Translations under genes and position numbers: made by a program
From: Limnohabitans sp. G3-2
GTDB lineage: Bacteria > Pseudomonadota > Gammaproteobacteria > Burkholderiales > Burkholderiaceae_C
NCBI RefSeq assembly: GCF_002778275.1
Contig: NZ_NESG01000001.1
Span: forward strand, 62,001 to 126,000
Direction: 5' to 3'
DNA: 64,000 nt
Shown: positions 1-8,498 of the stretch, one piece after another
Layout of the letters: each line of letters begins with the position of its first letter
How positions within the stretch are numbered: position 1 is the first letter of the stretch
The notes under the pieces: model-generated
What the model was told of the DNA's origin: nothing
What the model saw: the letters and a program-made list of their open reading frames with translations, nothing else
Databases searched by the model: none

Positions 1-818
1 ATGCCCAGCATGCCCAGGAAACGGCGGTCGGTGGCCGGGAAAGCGCCCAAACCCATCAAGGTGTTGGTGACCGGCACGTTGAGCATGTCCACCAAGGCAC
101 GCAACTCGGCACTGGCGTTGCTCAGCAACACGCCGCCACCCGTGTAGATGTAGGGGCGCTTGGCCGACATCAACAACTGCAAAGCCTTGCGGATCTGGCC
201 GCCGTGGCCCTTGCGAACCGGGTTGTAAGAACGCATCTCCACCGACTCGGGGTAGCCCGAATACAGCGTCTTGTTGAAAGAAACATCCTTGGGCACATCC
301 ACCACCACAGGGCCAGGCCGGCCGCTGCGTGCAATGTGGAACGCCTTTTTCATGACCTCGGCCATGTCTTTGGCGTCTTTGACCAGGAAGTTGTGCTTGA
401 CGATGGGGCGGGTGATGCCCACGGTGTCGCACTCCTGGAATGCATCCAAGCCAATGGCCGCAGTGGGCACTTGGCCACTGATGATGACCATGGGAATGCT
501 GTCCATGTAAGCCGTGGCGATACCGGTGACAGCGTTGGTCAGGCCGGGCCCGGAGGTGACCAAGGCCACCCCCACTTCGCCCGTGGCACGGGCAAAACCG
601 TCGGCTGCATGCACAGCCGCTTGCTCGTGACGCACCAGGACGTGCTGGATGGTTTCTTGCTTGTAGAAAGCGTCGTAGATGTGCAAAACAGCACCGCCGG
701 GGTAACCCCAGACGTATTGCACGTTTTCAGCTTGGAGCGCTTTGACGAGGATTTCTGCGCCGCGCAATTCTTGAGCGCCCGCAGGGGTGTTGGCCGTGTC
801 GGCCTTGTTCATTTCCAT
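1..818 (-). CDS. ilvB: Acetolactate synthase large subunit, N-terminal part (cut by window edge)
   Basis: Thiamine-diphosphate enzyme that condenses two pyruvates (or pyruvate and 2-oxobutyrate) in the first shared step of valine, leucine and isoleucine synthesis, in the cytoplasm. About 272 codons are visible. They include the TPP-binding motif [15 protein letters not shown] near residues 37-51, the catalytic Glu in [17 protein letters not shown] (Glu65), and a typical [20 protein letters not shown] block. The start is the ATG at 818 ([10 protein letters not shown]), preceded by AAAGG at a proper distance; a second in-frame ATG lies 6 nt inside. The 3' end, including the FAD-binding domain, lies outside the window. 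The biosynthetic (IlvB/IlvI) form is inferred; the small subunit ilvH would be expected downstream, beyond base 1. Confidence 0.93.
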   Translation of the reverse strand, partial: MEMNKADTANTPAGAQELRGAEILVKALQAENVQYVWGYPGGAVLHIYDAFYKQETIQHVLVRHEQAAVHAADGFARATGEVGVALVTSGPGLTNAVTGIATAYMDSIPMVIISGQVPTAAIGLDAFQECDTVGITRPIVKHNFLVKDAKDMAEVMKKAFHIARSGRPGPVVVDVPKDVSFNKTLYSGYPESVEMRSYNPVRKGHGGQIRKALQLLMSAKRPYIYTGGGVLLSNASAELRALVDMLNVPVTNTLMGLGAFPATDRRFLGMLG

Positions 819-1124
819 ATTCAACCTTTGTGAATTTCTCTAACGAAAAACCTTGGGTGCCCCTGGGCTCGACTCTTGTGAAGTGGCTTTGGGACTTAAG
901 ACCACAGACATGGGCACCAAACTGTAAAAGTGCCGGACGGTGATCCGTTTGCTTTTTTTCAATTGCAATCGCGCATTATCGCATTTGTCCAGCCCCTGTC
1001 TTTAAATTCAAGGAAGGGAGGGATCCGGTGCCATAATTATTCAGATCTGATCGGGCGTGGCACAAGCCAACCTTTCGGACTTTTTTCCTCCCTGACAGCG
1101 CGTCCTTGGCGTGCGACTACTTCT
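819..1124. other. Intergenic region between ilvB and the sigma factor gene
   Basis: About 300 bp between two divergent genes, so it should hold promoters for both. On the plus strand TGCCATAAT at 1029-1037 resembles an extended -10 element (TGN plus CATAAT), with no good -35. A CGGA/TCCG mini-hairpin followed by a T-rich run lies near 932-960. No RNA gene or coding signal was recognised. The plus-strand frame of the sigma gene stays open from about 930, but its residues there do not look like a sigma factor. Confidence 0.4.
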
Positions 1125-1691
1125 TTGGCATCCGACTCTGAACTTGCAGACTTTCTGAAAAACATGGAAAAAAAGGCGTTCAAGCGCACTTTCTACCATG
1201 TCAGAAACGAAGATGCAGCCTTGGACATCTTGCAAGACAGCATGATCAAGCTGTGCACGCATTACGCAGACAAGCCCTCGGCAGAACTGCCCTTGTTGTT
1301 TCAGCGCATCCTCTCCAACACCACGCTGGACTGGTTTCGCCGACAAAAAACAAGAGGCGCTTTGTTTACCAATTTGGGCGATTTCAAAACCACGGATGGA
1401 GATGGCGAGTTTGACCTGCTGGAGGTGAGCAACAACCCCAGTGAAAACGCTGTCTCAGAAAGCGCCGAGGACTGGGTGGGCCGGGTGCAAACGCTGGAAC
1501 ACATTGAAACCGCCGTCATGGCTTTGCCTGCACGTCAACGAGAAGCCTTCTTGCTGCGTTATTGGGAGGAGCACGACGTGGCGCAAACCGCGGCAGTGAT
1601 GGGCTGCTCAGAAGGCAGCGTCAAAACCCATTGTTCTCGGGCAATCCAAGCCCTGAGCAAAGCATTGGGAATACAAGGAATCAGACCATGA
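1125..1691 (+). CDS. ECF-type RNA polymerase sigma factor
   Basis: Directs RNA polymerase to a small regulon, probably an envelope or stress response. The 188-residue product has region 2 (ASDSELADFLKNMEKKAFKRTFYHVRNEDAALDILQDSMIKL; DALDIVQD-like core) with the RILSNTTLDWFRRQK helix, and region 4 (ALPARQREAFLLRYWEEHDVAQTAAVMGCSEGSVKTHCSRAIQAL) with its helix-turn-helix. The frame is open further upstream, but similarity begins at LASDSELADF, so the TTG at 1125 is the preferred start. No strong ribosome binding site is seen; ATG at 1164 is the alternative. Its TGA overlaps the ATG of the next gene (ATGA), implying translational coupling to a membrane protein that is probably its anti-sigma factor. 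Confidence 0.85.
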   Translation: MASDSELADFLKNMEKKAFKRTFYHVRNEDAALDILQDSMIKLCTHYADKPSAELPLLFQRILSNTTLDWFRRQKTRGALFTNLGDFKTTDGDGEFDLLEVSNNPSENAVSESAEDWVGRVQTLEHIETAVMALPARQREAFLLRYWEEHDVAQTAAVMGCSEGSVKTHCSRAIQALSKALGIQGIRP

Positions 1692-2134
1692 AACAAGCGA
1701 CCACTTTCACTCAAGCCCAAATGGATGAATTGGGCCACTATTTTTCGGGCCAACTCACCCTCGCCAGCACAGATTTGTCACACGACATCTCCGAGCGCCT
1801 TCGCGTCGCTCGGCAATTGGCCATCGGTCATCGCCAACCTGCCCTTCAAATCCGACGGGCTCACAACCAGCAGGTGCATGCAAACGGCACGTTGACGGCA
1901 TCGGGCGATGAAGGCTTGGGGCTTTGGAGTGTTCTGGCCTCATCTGTACCCCTATTGGCTTTGGTGGCGGGCCTTTTGACCATTCAGTGGTTGAAAGATG
2001 AGCACATCGCTGTGGAAATCGCGGCCACAGATTCCGCGCTTTTGACCGATGAGTTGCCCCCTCATGCCTACACCGATGCCGGGTTTGCCCAGTTCTTGAA
2101 GCTCAACCCCAAAAACGCGGACCAGCATGATTGA
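1688..2134 (+). CDS. DUF3619 family protein, probable anti-sigma factor
   Basis: A 148-residue protein with a soluble N-terminal half, one hydrophobic segment (LASSVPLLALVAGLL, about residues 80-96) and a short acidic C-terminal part ending LPPHAYTDAGFAQFLKLNPKN. This layout and the immediate downstream position after an ECF sigma factor fit a single-pass inner-membrane anti-sigma factor. The family (DUF3619) is recognised by overall pattern; the anti-sigma function is an inference from context. Start ATG at 1688 overlaps the sigma stop codon. The 3' end overlaps the next gene by 8 nt. Confidence 0.75.
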   Translation: MKQATTFTQAQMDELGHYFSGQLTLASTDLSHDISERLRVARQLAIGHRQPALQIRRAHNQQVHANGTLTASGDEGLGLWSVLASSVPLLALVAGLLTIQWLKDEHIAVEIAATDSALLTDELPPHAYTDAGFAQFLKLNPKNADQHD

Positions 2135-2867
2135 GCTGCACGGGGTTCGCTTTTTCCTCCTGAAAACCTGTCTGACCATCGGTTTAGGCGGCTTTGGGGC
2201 GGCGGCATGGCTGAATGCGACGGCGCAAACCAGCTTGCCCCATACGGGTGTAACGCCACCTGGACCTGCAACTGCCAACGCCAGCGCCCAGCCACTTGCG
2301 CCAACGCCCTCCGTGTCCAGTGCTTGGCGGCAGCTGACGCCCATGCAAAGACAAGCGCTGGCCCCTTTAGGCGCCCAATGGGGTGCCTTGAGTGCCCAGC
2401 AACAAGCCAAGTGGCTGACCCTTTCTAAGAATTTCAACCAATTGCCTGTGGCCGATCAGGTCACCATGCATTCACGCATGGCCGATTGGGTGGATTTGAG
2501 CCCCCAGCAACGCAACTTGGCGCGTTTGAACTTCAATCAGTTCCAAAACTTGCCCAAGGAAGACAAAAAGGCCGCTTGGGAAGCCTACCAAGCGCTGCCT
2601 AAAGAAGAAAAGCGTTTGCTCAGTTCAGGCTCACAAGGTCCCACCAAAAGTGCGGCGCCCACCATCAAGCCGGTGGATGCCCACCGCCAAGTCCAAACCG
2701 CTGTCAAAGCCTCTTCAAGCAGCCCCCATGCAGCGGCAGCCATCGACCGCAAAACCCTGTTACCACGACAGCCGACGGCGGTCTCACCCAAGCAAGGCAC
2801 ACCTTTGCCCGCAGCGACAGACCCCTCCGAAGAGCTCAAGCCCTCCTCTGAAACGGCTCCCTCATGA
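2127..2867 (+). CDS. DUF3106 domain protein, probably exported
   Basis: A 246-residue protein with a hydrophobic N-terminal segment (FFLLKTCLTIGLGGFGAAAWLNATA) acting as signal peptide or anchor. A DUF3106 region follows, built of repeated short helical units (WRQLTPMQRQALAPLGAQW, WLTLSKNFNQLPVADQ, MADWVDLSPQQRNLARLNF, FQNLPKEDKKAAWEAYQALP). The Pro/Ser/Ala-rich tail from about residue 170 looks disordered. Function is unknown. Its conserved place after an ECF sigma factor and DUF3619 suggests a periplasmic sensor or effector of the same response. It overlaps the upstream gene by 8 nt and the downstream gene by 4 nt. Confidence 0.75.
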   Translation: MIELHGVRFFLLKTCLTIGLGGFGAAAWLNATAQTSLPHTGVTPPGPATANASAQPLAPTPSVSSAWRQLTPMQRQALAPLGAQWGALSAQQQAKWLTLSKNFNQLPVADQVTMHSRMADWVDLSPQQRNLARLNFNQFQNLPKEDKKAAWEAYQALPKEEKRLLSSGSQGPTKSAAPTIKPVDAHRQVQTAVKASSSSPHAAAAIDRKTLLPRQPTAVSPKQGTPLPAATDPSEELKPSSETAPS

Positions 2868-3403
2868 AGCTTCAGCCCGCCAGCAGCGCTCCTGTGCAGG
2901 ACATGTCCACCCCATCGCTCAAGCGGCGCATGGCTTGCTGGCTTTACGAAGGCATGCTTTTGTTTGGCGTCATGGTGTCCTCTGGGCTGGTTTATTTTGT
3001 GGCCGCCTATTGGTTGACGGGATTGGCGCCTGGCGAGATGAACGTCCACCCCCAACTCAAATCGGGCTTGCAGGCCTCTAGCTTTTTGGTTTTGGGTCTG
3101 TATTTCATTTGGATGTGGCGGCGCGGTCAGACCCTGGCCATGAAAACCTGGCGGATTCAAATTGTGGACACCGAAGGTCAAAAAATCAGCCGGAAAACGG
3201 CCTTCAAACGCTACCTCACGAGCTGGATTTGGTTCATCCCGCCGTTGGCAGTCTCCTCCGCGTTGGGGCTGCCCGTCGTCGAATTGACGGTTTTGACCTT
3301 GGGCTGGGTGGCCATCTGGGCTGTCCTCAGCCGCTTTCACCCCAAAGGCCAGTTTTGGCATGATGCCCTCTCAGGGACCCGGCTGATCACGACAGCCACC
3401 TGA
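2864..3403 (+). CDS. RDD family integral membrane protein
   Basis: A 179-residue inner-membrane protein. After a short N-terminal arm it shows the RDD-type start KRRMACWLYEGMLLFGVMVSSG, then helices near residues 25-50, 64-85, 118-135 and 137-155. The linker MWRRGQTLAMKTWRIQIVD between helices 2 and 3 is diagnostic of the family. Its biochemical role is not established; RDD proteins are often linked to ion or stress homeostasis. The ATG overlaps the DUF3106 stop (ATGA), so it is the fourth gene of the sigma-factor operon. Confidence 0.82.
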   Translation: MKLQPASSAPVQDMSTPSLKRRMACWLYEGMLLFGVMVSSGLVYFVAAYWLTGLAPGEMNVHPQLKSGLQASSFLVLGLYFIWMWRRGQTLAMKTWRIQIVDTEGQKISRKTAFKRYLTSWIWFIPPLAVSSALGLPVVELTVLTLGWVAIWAVLSRFHPKGQFWHDALSGTRLITTAT

Positions 3404-3424
3404 ATTATTGATTTTTCCCGCGCC

Positions 3425-3835
3425 ATGCAAGAACCCACCACCGCCCCCTCCCCCAACAACCCCGTCAATCCGCAAAAGGCCCGAAAAGGTCTCAGCCGCG
3501 TGCTGCATGCAGGGGGCTACTCCCTTCAAGGGCTGCGCGCTGGCTGGGGAGAGACGGCGTTTCGACAAGAAGCCATCTTGGCCATGGCCTTGCTGCCCCT
3601 GGCTTTTTGGCTGGGACAAAACTGGGTTGAAACGGCCTTGCTGGCCGGAACGGTGCTGCTGGTCATGATTGTGGAGTTGCTCAACACCTGCATCGAATCG
3701 GCCATTGACCGGATTGGCCCAGAGTGGCATGACCTGTCCAAACGGGCCAAAGACATGGGCAGCGCTGCCGTGCTGCTCAGCCTGCTGCTGTGTTTGGGGG
3801 TTTGGATCGGCGCACTTTGGCAGCGTTTGGCATGA
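3425..3835 (+). CDS. dgkA: Diacylglycerol kinase (prokaryotic DgkA type)
   Basis: Small integral-membrane kinase that phosphorylates diacylglycerol to phosphatidate with ATP, recycling lipid left by osmoregulated glucan or LPS modification. The 136 residues carry the family core: ARKGLSRVLHAGGYSLQGLRAGWGETAFRQE, then VELLNTCIESAIDRIG (catalytic acidic and Asn residues) and LSKRAKDMGSAAVLLSL. Three membrane helices are visible, and the roughly 25-residue N-terminal extension is Pro-rich. ATG at 3425 follows the RDD gene after 21 nt. The 3' end overlaps the LOG-family gene as ATGA, so all six genes from 1125 are probably one transcript. Confidence 0.93.
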   Translation: MQEPTTAPSPNNPVNPQKARKGLSRVLHAGGYSLQGLRAGWGETAFRQEAILAMALLPLAFWLGQNWVETALLAGTVLLVMIVELLNTCIESAIDRIGPEWHDLSKRAKDMGSAAVLLSLLLCLGVWIGALWQRLA

Positions 3836-4449
3836 CACAGACGGACGCCCTCACCGCCAATCAGGCATCGCCTGCCTTTTCGCTCTGCGTTTATTGCGGC
3901 TCCAAACCCGGCAACCAAGCCGCATTTTCACAAATGGCCGTACAGGTGGGCACTTGGATTGGCCGTCATGGTGGTCAATTGGTCTACGGTGGCGGACGCA
4001 ATGGCCTGATGGGATTGGTGGCCGAAGCTACTTTGGCGGCAGGTGGCACGGTGATCGGCATCATCCCCCGAGCATTGGTCGAAAAAGAATGGGCACACCA
4101 CGGCTGCACAGAACTCCATGTGGTCGACACCATGCACGAGCGCAAACGGCTCATGGCCGAAAAATCCGACACTTTTTTGGCCCTGCCAGGCGGCATTGGG
4201 ACGTTCGAGGAATTGTTTGAAGTCTGGACTTGGCGCCAACTGGGTTACCACGACAAACCCATCGGCATTTTGAACGGCCTTGGCTACTACGACAGCCTGC
4301 TGGGATTCATCGCACAGGTGGTCGAGCAAGGGTTCATGGGCGACTGGCAAACCGAATTGGTGCGCGTGGGCACCGAGCCTGAACCGCTGCTGCGCAGCTT
4401 GGTGGAGGCGGCTGGGTTTGCGCCGCGCGCCCTCACCGAGAAGATCTGA
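3832..4449 (+). CDS. LOG-family (TIGR00730) nucleotide 5'-monophosphate phosphoribohydrolase
   Basis: Rossmann-fold enzyme that cleaves nucleoside or cytokinin-riboside 5'-monophosphates to base and ribose 5-phosphate. The 205-residue product has the LVYGGGRNGLMG nucleotide loop, MHERKRLM, and the family signature PGGIGTFEELFEVWTWRQLG. The frame stays open upstream, but ATG at 3832 is chosen because it overlaps the dgkA stop in an ATGA junction and the SLCVYCGSKPG start follows at the expected distance. The substrate in bacteria is unproven; nucleotide salvage is likely. Confidence 0.88.
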   Translation: MTQTDALTANQASPAFSLCVYCGSKPGNQAAFSQMAVQVGTWIGRHGGQLVYGGGRNGLMGLVAEATLAAGGTVIGIIPRALVEKEWAHHGCTELHVVDTMHERKRLMAEKSDTFLALPGGIGTFEELFEVWTWRQLGYHDKPIGILNGLGYYDSLLGFIAQVVEQGFMGDWQTELVRVGTEPEPLLRSLVEAAGFAPRALTEKI

Positions 4450-4455
4450 CGCCCT

Positions 4456-4827
<372 letters not shown>

Positions 4828-6501
4828 TCAGGCGCGGAATTGGTTGGTCATAGGATAACGCCAATCTTTGCCAAAACTGCGGTGCGTGACACGAATGCCC
4901 ACAGGCGACTGGCGGCGCTTGTATTCATTGAGCTTGATCAGCCGAGTGACTTTTTCCACATCGGCCCGCTCAAAGCCATCGGCAATCAGTGCCTCGACGC
5001 CCTCGTCGTTTTCCATGTAGCGCTGGATGATCGCGTCCAGCACCTCGTAAGCCGGCAGGCTGTCCTGGTCTTTTTGGTCTGGGCGCAGCTCGGCGCTGGG
5101 CGGGCGGGTGATGATGCGCTCGGGGATCGGTTGGCTGCCCGTGCCATAGGGATCGTTCAGGTTGCGCCAGCGGGCCAGATCGAACACACGGGTTTTGACC
5201 ACGTCCTTGATGACCGCAAAACCACCGGCCATGTCCCCATACAAAGTGCAATAACCCGTGGCCATCTCGCTCTTGTTGCCGGTGGTCAGCACAATCGCCC
5301 CGGTCTTGTTGGACAGCGCCATGAGCAAGGTGCCGCGAATGCGGGCCTGGATGTTTTCTTCGGTGGTGTCTTCTTTCAGGCCCTCAAACTGCGCCGACAG
5401 CGCCTGCTTGAAGCCATCAAACAAGGGGGCGATCGAGATTTCGTCGTAGCGCACGTTCAAACGTTTGACCATCTCGCGCGAGTCGATCCAACTGATGTCG
5501 GCCGTGTAAGGCGAAGGCATCATCACCGCATGGATCTTGTCAGCCCCGATCGCATCCACCGCGATGGCCAGCACCAGCGCCGAATCGATGCCGCCCGACA
5601 GGCCCAAAATCGCGCCTTTGAAGCCGTTTTTGCCCAAATAGTCGCGCACACCCAGCACCAGTGCATCCCACAACTCGGCATCAGCACAGGCCATGGGCAC
5701 CAGAGCGTCTGGCTCAGCGCTCAGATCCACACCTTTGGCACCCGCTTGCACCTGGACCGTCATGGCCGCTTCGCGAAAGCCCACGGCCCGCGCCACCGCC
5801 TGGCCTTGGGCGTTCAGGGCAAAGGAGCGGCCTTCAAAGATCACCTCGTCTTGACCACCGACCAAATGCGCATAGATCAGGGGCAAACCGCTGTCGGCCA
5901 CGCGCTCACGCATGCGTTGCTCACGCTCGGGGCCTTTGCCTGCATGGAACGGCGAGGCGTTCAGCACCGCCAGCACCTGCGCGCCTGCGTCCCGCGCCAA
6001 GCGGGCCGGCTCGTCAAACCAAGCGTCTTCGCAAATGAGCAAACCCACCCGTACGCCCTCGACCTCGAACACGCCCACCCCATGGCCGGGTGTGAAATAG
6101 CGCCGCTCGTCAAACACTTGGTAGTTGGGCAGCTCGCGCTTGTCGTAAGCGCAGACCACCTGACCCTCGCACAGGACGCTGGCGCGGTTGTGGCGTCGCG
6201 TCACGGCCACGCTGCGGGTGCGCACGCCGCCGCCCTCAGGGTGCCCCACCACCACATGCAGGCCCTTTAACCCAGCCAGTTCGCGGGCCACCGTTTTCAG
6301 GGCATCATCGCAGGCGTCAATGAAGGCTGGGCGCAACAACAGGTCTTCGGCCGCATAGCCGCAAATCGACAACTCGGGCGTGATCAACAGCCTGGCGCCC
6401 TGCGCGTAAGCCGCAGTGGCAGCGTCGATGATTTTGCGGGCGTTGCCCGGCATGTCACCGACGACAAAGTTGAGCTGGGCCACACGAATTTGGAGAGTCA
6501 T
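4828..6501 (-). CDS. nadE: Glutamine-dependent NAD+ synthetase
   Basis: Final step of NAD synthesis: amidation of nicotinic acid adenine dinucleotide with ATP, using ammonia released from glutamine. The 557 residues comprise an N-terminal nitrilase-type glutaminase (Glu in LLITPELSICGYAAEDLL, Lys in YDKRELPNYQVFDE, Cys in VGLLICEDAWFDEPA). The C-terminal synthetase has the P-loop LGLSGGIDSALVLAIAVDAIG, then TTGNKSEMATGYCTLYGDMAGGFAVIKD. ATG at 6501 starts MTLQIRVAQLNFVVGD. Only 4 nt separate this start codon from the GTG of the divergent gene. Pairing with a PII gene points to control of NAD synthesis by nitrogen status, as reported for related bacteria. Confidence 0.96.
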   Translation of the reverse strand: MTLQIRVAQLNFVVGDMPGNARKIIDAATAAYAQGARLLITPELSICGYAAEDLLLRPAFIDACDDALKTVARELAGLKGLHVVVGHPEGGGVRTRSVAVTRRHNRASVLCEGQVVCAYDKRELPNYQVFDERRYFTPGHGVGVFEVEGVRVGLLICEDAWFDEPARLARDAGAQVLAVLNASPFHAGKGPEREQRMRERVADSGLPLIYAHLVGGQDEVIFEGRSFALNAQGQAVARAVGFREAAMTVQVQAGAKGVDLSAEPDALVPMACADAELWDALVLGVRDYLGKNGFKGAILGLSGGIDSALVLAIAVDAIGADKIHAVMMPSPYTADISWIDSREMVKRLNVRYDEISIAPLFDGFKQALSAQFEGLKEDTTEENIQARIRGTLLMALSNKTGAIVLTTGNKSEMATGYCTLYGDMAGGFAVIKDVVKTRVFDLARWRNLNDPYGTGSQPIPERIITRPPSAELRPDQKDQDSLPAYEVLDAIIQRYMENDEGVEALIADGFERADVEKVTRLIKLNEYKRRQSPVGIRVTHRSFGKDWRYPMTNQFRA

Positions 6502-6505
6502 ACAG

Positions 6506-7693
6506 GTGCTGGAAAATTTGAGCTTGAATTATGTCACCCGGGTGCAAGACGACCTGAGCGGCATCGCGCCTGAAGCCTGGGACGGCCTGCTCGCTCGGCA
6601 AGACGCCCCATCCCCCTTCATGCGCCATGCCTATTTGTCGGCCATGCAGGCCAGCGGCTCGGCCGTCCCGGAGACCGGCTGGACACTGCAAGTGATCAGT
6701 TTGTGGCGTGACACACCCACGGGCCCAGCACTTGCCGCCGCCTGCCCGCTCTACCTCAAGACCCATTCAAGGGGCGAGTACGTGTTTGACCACGCCTGGG
6801 CTGAGGCCTACGAGCGCCATGGCCTACCCTATTACCCCAAGGCACTGGTGGCCTCGCCCTTCACGCCGGTGCCAGGCAGCCGCTTGATGGCCGAAAGTGA
6901 TGCCGCTCGGCGAGCGCTGCTGGCCGCCTTGTTGTCGCTGTGCCAAAGCAACGACATCCCCTCGCTGCACATCCTCTTTGGCAGCCAGCAAGACCTACTG
7001 GCCTGCGAACAAGCCGGCCTGCTGCAACGTGACCAGGTGCAGTTCCACTGGCAAAACCAAGGCTGGCGCGACTTTGATGACTTTTTGGCCAGCCTGACGC
7101 AAGAAAAACGCAAAAAAATCCGGCAAGAACGCCGCAAAGTGGCCGATGCAGGCGTCCGTTTCCGCGCCGTTCCTGGCCCGGACATGACGGGCGAGGACTG
7201 GGCGCTTTTGTTGCGTTGCTACCAGCAAACCTATTGGGAGCATGGCAACGCGCCCTATCTGAAGCCCGGGTTTTTCCAAGCCATGCGGCGTGGCATGGCC
7301 GCCAATTGGCTCTTGTTTGTGGCCGAACACGAGGGTCAAGCCATCGGCATCAGCCTGATCGGCCTCCAATTGAACGCCGCCGGCCAGCCCGAAGTGGCCT
7401 ATGGCCGTTACTGGGGAGCCCTGGCGCGAGTGGACTGCCTGCACTTTGAGGCCTGTTACTACCAACCCATTGACTGGTGCATCCAGCACGGGGTGCAGCG
7501 TTTTGAAGGCGGCGCTCAGGGCGAGCACAAAATGGCCCGCGCCCTGCTGCCCACCCCCACGCACAGCGCCCACTGGCTGGCGCAGCCAGCGTTTTCAGAG
7601 GCCGTGGCTAGGTTTTTGGAGCGGGAAAAAGCGGGCATCGACAATTACATGGAAGCCCTGCAGCAGCATTCGCCTTTGAAAAAGCCGCAGTGA
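6506..7693 (+). CDS. GNAT-superfamily / DUF482 (peptidoglycan-biosynthesis-like) acyltransferase
   Basis: A 395-residue protein of the DUF482 group, with two GNAT-like folds as in FemABX enzymes. Visible marks are MRHAYLSAMQASGSA, the long FLASLTQEKRKKIRQERRKV helix, YQQTYWEHGNAPYLKPGFFQ and the C-terminal FEGGAQGEHKMARALLPTPTHSAHWL, a well-conserved family block. The substrate is unknown. The GTG at 6506 is chosen because GGAGAG at 6492-6497 lies 8 nt upstream; the open frame before it runs inside nadE on the other strand. A 9-bp hairpin follows its stop codon. Confidence 0.8.
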   Translation: MLENLSLNYVTRVQDDLSGIAPEAWDGLLARQDAPSPFMRHAYLSAMQASGSAVPETGWTLQVISLWRDTPTGPALAAACPLYLKTHSRGEYVFDHAWAEAYERHGLPYYPKALVASPFTPVPGSRLMAESDAARRALLAALLSLCQSNDIPSLHILFGSQQDLLACEQAGLLQRDQVQFHWQNQGWRDFDDFLASLTQEKRKKIRQERRKVADAGVRFRAVPGPDMTGEDWALLLRCYQQTYWEHGNAPYLKPGFFQAMRRGMAANWLLFVAEHEGQAIGISLIGLQLNAAGQPEVAYGRYWGALARVDCLHFEACYYQPIDWCIQHGVQRFEGGAQGEHKMARALLPTPTHSAHWLAQPAFSEAVARFLEREKAGIDNYMEALQQHSPLKKPQ

Positions 7694-7704
7694 ACCCAAA
7701 GCAA

Positions 7705-7736
7705 AACGCCTGCGCGGCGCAAACCGGGCAGGCGTT
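7705..7736. terminator. Weak hairpin between convergent genes
   Basis: Inverted repeat AACGCCTGC (7705-7713) / GCAGGCGTT (7728-7736), a 9-bp stem with a 14-nt loop between the convergent acyltransferase and ppa genes. There is no long T run on either side, so termination strength is doubtful. Confidence 0.4.
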
Positions 7737-7781
7737 CATCGTCTCCCGTGGCTTCACACAGAAACCACGGGGTCAGACCCC

Positions 7782-8312
7782 TCAGGCCTTTTGGTAATTG
7801 GCGATGCCGTCCATCAATTCCTTGGCGGCGGATTCCACACCTTCCCAGCCCTTGACCTTGACCCACTTGCCTTTTTCCAGGTCTTTGTAGTGCTCAAAGA
7901 AGTGGGCGATTTGCTTGAGTTGCAACTCGTGCACATCGGCCAGGGCCTTGATGTTGGCGTAGATGGGCAGGATTTTCTCGGTGGGTACGGCCAAAATTTT
8001 GCCGTCCATACCGCCTTCGTCTTCCATCAACAAAATGCCGATGGCGCGGCACGACACCACCACACCGGGGGGCAAGGGGAAGGGGGTCATGACCAGCACG
8101 TCCACCGGGTCACCGTCACCGGCAATCGTTTGCGGCACATAGCCATAGTTGGTGGGGTAGTGCATGGCCGTGCCCATGAAACGGTCCACAAACAAAGCGC
8201 CGGACTCTTTGTCCACCTCGTACTTCACAGGATCGGAGTTCATCGGGATTTCGATGATCACATTGAATGCATCGGGCACTTTGCTGCCGGGGGTGACTTT
8301 GTTCAGGGACAT
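7782..8312 (-). CDS. ppa: Inorganic pyrophosphatase (family I)
   Basis: Cytoplasmic hydrolysis of pyrophosphate, which pulls nucleotide polymerisation and aminoacylation forward. The 176-residue length matches family I enzymes. The signature DGDPVDVLV supplies metal-binding aspartates, with NVIIEIPMNSDPVKYEVDKESG, MHYPTNYGYVPQT, DEGGMDGKILAVP and FFEHYKDLEKGKWVKV. ATG at 8312. It is transcribed alone, and the roughly 185 bp upstream to the aldehyde dehydrogenase start should contain its promoter; I could not identify a clear one. Confidence 0.97.
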   Translation of the reverse strand: MSLNKVTPGSKVPDAFNVIIEIPMNSDPVKYEVDKESGALFVDRFMGTAMHYPTNYGYVPQTIAGDGDPVDVLVMTPFPLPPGVVVSCRAIGILLMEDEGGMDGKILAVPTEKILPIYANIKALADVHELQLKQIAHFFEHYKDLEKGKWVKVKGWEGVESAAKELMDGIANYQKA

Positions 8313-8498
8313 GGTGTCTGCTTTTGAAAGTTGAGAAGAAACGAAAAATCCTAGGGATTAACCCCGATTTTACTTTCACAGGGCTTGCGAAAACCAAGTC
8401 GGCAGCACCGCCCTGACGCGCCCGCGGGCCAGCTGCCCATCCGGGCAAGATGTCTCTTGCGTGATTTCCAAGGACGCGCCACAGCCGACAATGGCGCC

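Noticed and set aside
930..1124. N-terminal extension of the sigma factor frame
   Set aside because: The residues do not resemble sigma factors and the segment includes a promoter-like sequence; TTG at 1125 fits the family start.
7705..7736. Strong rho-independent terminator between the acyltransferase and ppa genes
   Set aside because: The stem is real but lacks a T tract, so it is recorded only as a weak hairpin.
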